Assembly (NCBI GenBank): GCA_018224315.1
Contig: JAGTVF010000002.1
Span: 1 to 10,708, forward strand
DNA: 10,708 nt
Direction: 5' to 3'
DNA from: Desulfobacterales bacterium
GTDB taxonomy: Bacteria > Desulfobacterota > Desulfobacteria > Desulfobacterales > Desulfosalsimonadaceae
This document shows positions 8,079 to 10,708 of this stretch, piece after piece. Position 1 is the stretch's first letter. Each line of letters begins with the position of its first letter. The position numbers and the translations under genes were made by a program. The notes below the pieces were generated by a model. The model did not search any database, was not told where the DNA came from, and worked only from the letters and a program-made list of their open reading frames with translations.

Positions 8079-8079
8079 A

Positions 8080-9738
8080 ATGCATTTCCGCCGCGTGGCC
8101 CGGGCCCTGTGCCTGGTGATTTTCCTTGTTCTGGTGGCCGGGGCCGGCCGGCTGGCTGAATCCGATCTTTTCCTGCGCATGGATCCGGCTTTGACCGGTG
8201 CTGCGGCCCTGGCCATGCGGGCCTTGTCCTGGGCCTGGCTGCCCGCGCTGATCGTGCTGGCCTCGGCGATTTTGTTCGGCCGGATTTTCTGCGGGTACAT
8301 CTGTCCCATGGGTACCACCATTGACGTGGCAGATAAGAGCTTTGCCCCGGACAGAAAACACCAGAGCCCTGCATATGCCCCCTCAAAACGGCTGAAGTAT
8401 TATATGCTGGCGTTTATGGCCGGATCCGCGCTTCTGGGCGTCACCTTTGTCTACTGGGCCGCGCCCCTGTCTTTGATCACCCGGTTTTATGCCCTGGTGA
8501 TCTACCCGGTGATCTATATGATAGCCGATCAGGCGGTGACCGCTTTTTATCCTGCGGCCAGCCGCCTGGACTGGCGCTTTCTGATGTTTCTGGAAATGGA
8601 TCCCCCCCGGTTTGCCACGGCAATTTTCGTGCTTTTGTTTTTTGCCGCCGTATTTGCCGCAGCCAAAATCTCGCCCCGGTTCTGGTGCCGGTATTTGTGT
8701 CCGTCCGGGGCCATGCTGGCCCTGGCGGCAAAAAAGCCTGTCATCCGGCGGCAGGTCAGCGACGATTGCAACCATTGCGGCAAGTGCGTACGCAACTGTC
8801 CCATGGCAGCAATCGATCCGGAATCTCCTGAAAAAACCCGCCACGAAGAATGCATTGTCTGCCGGCAGTGCAAAGAAATCTGTCCGGAAAAAGCTGTGGC
8901 GTTTTCCGCCAGCGGTAAAAAAAATCCCCAAGAATCCGATTCCATAATCCCGGGCCGGCGGCAAGTGCTGCTATCCGGACTGGCTGGTGCGGGCACGGCA
9001 GCCGTGGCCTTAACCGGCTTAAACGTGGTGGCCCGGGACCTGTCTGAAAAAGGCACGGTGCGGCCCACCCGCATGATCCGGCCGCCCGGGGCCCTGCCGG
9101 AACCCGGTTTTCTGGAAGCCTGCGTGCGCTGCGGCCAGTGCATGGCCGCATGCCCCACCAACACGCTGCAGCCGGTCTGGTTTGACGCCGGGCTACTGGG
9201 CCTTTTTTCCCCGGCGGTCACACCCAGAAGAAAATACTGTGATCCCCAATGCACGGCCTGCGGAAATGCCTGCCCCACCGGCGCCATTCAAAAGATCGCA
9301 CCTGCCGAGCGCACCTGGGCCAAGATCGGCACGGCCGTGATTTACCGGCAGCAGTGCCTGGCATGGGAATACAAAAAAAGCTGCATGGTCTGTGACGAGG
9401 TCTGTCCCTATGATGCCCTTGAATTTGAAAAGCGCCCGGACCTGCCCTACCCGGTGCCCCATGTGATAGAAGAGCGGTGTGCGGGCTGCGGCCATTGCGA
9501 GCATGCCTGCCCGGTGTACAATCAGGCCGCCATTGTGGTCACCCCCATGGACGCGCTCCGGCTTGCGCCCGGTGAATCCTTTGAATACGCGGCCAAGAGC
9601 CGGGGTTTTAAACTGAAGGTGAAACCCCAAGACCAAAAGCCAACTTCAGCCCAACCCGCCTATCCCGGTGCGGCCATCCCGGACGGCCCGGCCCGGCAGA
9701 CCCCGGGCATGGCTCCGGGATTTGACGAAGGCGGATAA
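8080..9738 (+). CDS. NapH-NapG-like fused membrane polyferredoxin
   Basis: Probable membrane electron carrier. The NapH-like first half has hydrophobic segments at about 8-24, 48-70, 108-128, 134-158 and 177-197. It carries the paired motifs FCGYICP (C71, C75) and WCRYLCP (C203, C207), then two ferredoxin sets (C230/233/236/240 and C258/261/264/268). A new hydrophobic segment (about 297-315) follows, preceded by GRRQVLL with R293-R294, which looks like an internal Tat signal-anchor. The NapG-like second half has four cluster sets: C348/351/354/358, C387/391/394/398, C426/435/438/442 and C467/470/473/477. The last 40 or so residues are Pro/Gln-rich and look disordered. NapG and NapH are normally separate proteins that pass quinol electrons to the periplasm. 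No nitrate reductase lies nearby, so the acceptor is unknown; the adjacent DUF362 protein is the obvious candidate. Confidence 0.9.
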   Translation: MHFRRVARALCLVIFLVLVAGAGRLAESDLFLRMDPALTGAAALAMRALSWAWLPALIVLASAILFGRIFCGYICPMGTTIDVADKSFAPDRKHQSPAYAPSKRLKYYMLAFMAGSALLGVTFVYWAAPLSLITRFYALVIYPVIYMIADQAVTAFYPAASRLDWRFLMFLEMDPPRFATAIFVLLFFAAVFAAAKISPRFWCRYLCPSGAMLALAAKKPVIRRQVSDDCNHCGKCVRNCPMAAIDPESPEKTRHEECIVCRQCKEICPEKAVAFSASGKKNPQESDSIIPGRRQVLLSGLAGAGTAAVALTGLNVVARDLSEKGTVRPTRMIRPPGALPEPGFLEACVRCGQCMAACPTNTLQPVWFDAGLLGLFSPAVTPRRKYCDPQCTACGNACPTGAIQKIAPAERTWAKIGTAVIYRQQCLAWEYKKSCMVCDEVCPYDALEFEKRPDLPYPVPHVIEERCAGCGHCEHACPVYNQAAIVVTPMDALRLAPGESFEYAAKSRGFKLKVKPQDQKPTSAQPAYPGAAIPDGPARQTPGMAPGFDEGG

Positions 9739-9746
9739 AAATAGTA

Positions 9747-9760
9747 AAAAAATATTTTTT
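9747..9760. repeat. 14-bp AT palindrome in the short intergenic gap
   Basis: AAAAAATATTTTTT is a perfect palindrome lying eight bases after the polyferredoxin stop, in a 62-base gap far richer in A+T than its surroundings. It is too AT-rich to be a stable hairpin; it could bend DNA or act as a site for a DNA-binding protein. A weak promoter-like pair (TTGACG at 9722-9727, TAAAAA at 9745-9750, 17 apart) overlaps it, which leaves open an extra promoter for the next gene. Confidence 0.35.
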
Positions 9761-9800
9761 CACCCCAAAGCTGCACGTCAAACAAAAGACATATAAAATC

Positions 9801-10337
9801 ATGACAGAACAAGACCAGCAGGAACAAAATCCGGAAAAAAGCGCCATTGAAAAGGCGGGCGAGGATCTTTTCAACTTTGCCGTGGACCGCGAAGACATCC
9901 GGGAACTCATGGCCCAGCTGCCCGAAAATGCGGAAGTCAATGCCACAACTGTGGAGTATGAACTGCCCCTGCTCAAAATCATCACCGTGGGATGGGCGGC
10001 GCCCTATCTTATGGAAAACAGCCGGCACAAGCCCGAACTCATGGAAGTTTACTGGAATGCGGTGCGCGCCTTTTCCCAGAACCTCTCCGGCACGGCCGGA
10101 CTGATGACCGGTCAGGACATCGATTATTTCGGGATGGTCAAGCAGCGGTTTCACACCTATCTTGCCGCCATGGACGCCAATCCCGACGCCGGGGATCCGG
10201 CTGCGGTCATCGGCCCGGAGTTTGCCGCAGCCTGCGGAAACAGAGATGACGTGTTCACCGTCCTGATCGGCTCGCGCATGTTTGTGGGCACGGTCAACTG
10301 TGTCCGGGAATATCTCAGGGCTTTTTCCATTATTTAA
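9801..10337 (+). CDS. Conserved-looking hypothetical protein, 178 residues
   Basis: I do not recognise this protein. It begins with a polar, charged stretch rich in Q, E and K (MTEQDQQEQNPEK), has no signal peptide or clear membrane helix, and is predicted by eye to be mostly helical and acidic. Notable segments are LPLLKIITVGWAAPYLMENS (about 55-74), GQDIDYFGMVKQRFHTYLA and a hydrophobic end, VREYLRAFSII. There is a single pair of cysteines outside any metal motif. The reading frame is long, its codon use matches its neighbours, and the overlapping frames give no better protein, so it is probably real. The ribosome site is weak. It lies 62 bases behind the polyferredoxin gene and may be the last gene of that operon. 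Its stop shares TTAA with the stop of the convergent amylosucrase gene. A helper role for the redox proteins is possible but unsupported. Confidence 0.72.
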   Translation: MTEQDQQEQNPEKSAIEKAGEDLFNFAVDREDIRELMAQLPENAEVNATTVEYELPLLKIITVGWAAPYLMENSRHKPELMEVYWNAVRAFSQNLSGTAGLMTGQDIDYFGMVKQRFHTYLAAMDANPDAGDPAAVIGPEFAAACGNRDDVFTVLIGSRMFVGTVNCVREYLRAFSII

Positions 10338-10708
10338 CTACAATCGAGCCAGGCAAACTGATAGCCTTCCAGGGTAAGACCGTTTCCGTTGGAAATGGTT
10401 TTTCCCGTGATCCGGTCGGTGAAGCGGATGGCACTGGTCACGGCATTTAGCTGCTGCTGGGCGATTGACTGGGGGGTTTCCGAAAAATTGTTGACGATCA
10501 GCAGCTTCTGGTTTTCAAATTCGCGGATAAACCCGAACACATGGATATTGGCCGTATCAATGACCTCCATGTTGCCGTTTCGCAGGGCCGGCAACTGCTT
10601 GCGAAGGCGGATCAGTCCGGTCATCTCATTGAAAAACCGCCATTCCAGCACCTCGGCATCGGTTACGTCGCCTCTGGCCTCCCAGCGCTGCCGGGCCCGG
10701 TGGACCCA
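10334..10708 (-). CDS. Amylosucrase-like GH13 enzyme, C-terminal part (gene runs off the window)
   Basis: The visible 124 codons are the C-terminal end of a family GH13 glucosyltransferase. Amylosucrase uses sucrose to extend alpha-1,4-glucan and releases fructose. The frame stays open to the window edge, beginning WVHRARQRWEARG, which matches my memory of the WVHRPR segment of Neisseria amylosucrase. It continues with the helix GLIRLRKQLPALRNG, then VIDTANIHVFGFIRE, LLIVNNFSETPQSI and a final LTLEGYQFAWLDCS, the usual beta-sandwich domain C. The catalytic residues lie upstream, outside the window, so activity cannot be judged. Sucrose phosphorylase or another GH13 member is the main alternative. 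A GTG at 10651 could look like a start, but homology continues before it. The gene belongs to a separate transcription unit, probably for glycogen or sucrose metabolism. Confidence 0.85.
   Translation of the reverse strand, partial: WVHRARQRWEARGDVTDAEVLEWRFFNEMTGLIRLRKQLPALRNGNMEVIDTANIHVFGFIREFENQKLLIVNNFSETPQSIAQQQLNAVTSAIRFTDRITGKTISNGNGLTLEGYQFAWLDCS
10376..10403 (+). terminator. Intrinsic terminator-like hairpin inside the opposite-strand amylosucrase gene
   Basis: ACCGTTTCC (10379-10387) pairs with GGAAATGGT (10391-10399), with one G-U wobble and a three-base loop, followed by T's through 10403; two or three more weak pairs can form at the base. It lies about 40 bases beyond the stop of the 178-residue gene, just where a + strand terminator is needed. 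It is embedded in the 3' coding part of the convergent gene, so its shape is constrained by codons and could be chance. Confidence 0.5.

Noticed and set aside
8547..9287. Open frame of 246 codons on the - strand opposite the polyferredoxin gene
   Set aside because: The + strand frame has ordered cysteine motifs that cannot be accidental; the antisense frame has no family signature.
10290..10333. Possible - strand terminator after the amylosucrase stop
   Set aside because: Only a short mismatched stem can be drawn there and no T-tract follows in the - strand direction.
10334..10651. GTG at 10651 on the - strand as the start of a small separate gene
   Set aside because: The frame stays open to the window edge and the upstream codons (WVHRAR and onward) continue the amylosucrase similarity, so this is the end of a longer gene.
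1..10708. CRISPR array, tRNA, rRNA, insertion sequence or prophage genes
   Set aside because: No regularly spaced repeats, cloverleaf, transposase or integrase motifs, or long terminal inverted repeats were seen on either strand.

Overview
The window reads like chromosome from a Desulfobacterota (Desulfobacteraceae-like) sulfate reducer or close relative. This is an inference from three things: fairly high and even G+C, an organic-acid TRAP transporter beside a CoA-transferase, and a redox operon with a Tat-exported DUF362 protein and a membrane polyferredoxin. No database search was possible, so the lineage is a judgement. No rRNA, tRNA, CRISPR array, insertion sequence, integrase or frameshifted gene was seen.

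Region 1 (about 79-5190, + strand) is an organic-acid uptake and activation operon. It encodes a lipoprotein TRAP solute-binding protein (dctP), a small and a large TRAP membrane subunit (dctQ and dctM, overlapping by 4 nt), and a long class I acyl-CoA:carboxylate CoA-transferase with an extra C-terminal domain. A perfect 16-bp stem-loop lies between dctP and dctQ and probably sets a higher dose of binding protein than of membrane subunits. The binding protein resembles 2-oxoacid/lactate-type TRAP binders, so the likely logic is import of a small carboxylate followed by activation to its CoA thioester.

Region 2 (5191-5467) is a control region. It holds a hairpin behind the CoA-transferase gene, an imperfect tandem repeat, a near-consensus sigma-70 promoter (TTTACA, 17 bp, TATAAT) and a strong stem-loop at the predicted transcription start.

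Region 3 (5468-10337, + strand) is a second, tightly packed operon. It encodes a GNAT acetyltransferase, an M20 metallohydrolase of the ArgE/DapE/LysK type, a Tat-signal DUF362 protein, a large NapH-NapG-like fusion with six cysteine sets for [4Fe-4S] clusters plus two membrane CxxxCP motifs, and an unrecognised 178-residue protein. The fusion carries an internal twin-arginine motif before a hydrophobic segment, so it may place clusters on both sides of the membrane and hand electrons to the exported DUF362 protein.

Region 4 (10334-10708, - strand) is the 3' end of an amylosucrase-like GH13 gene running off the window. It converges on the 178-residue gene, and the two stop codons share the bases TTAA. 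A terminator-like hairpin for the + strand operon lies inside the amylosucrase coding sequence.
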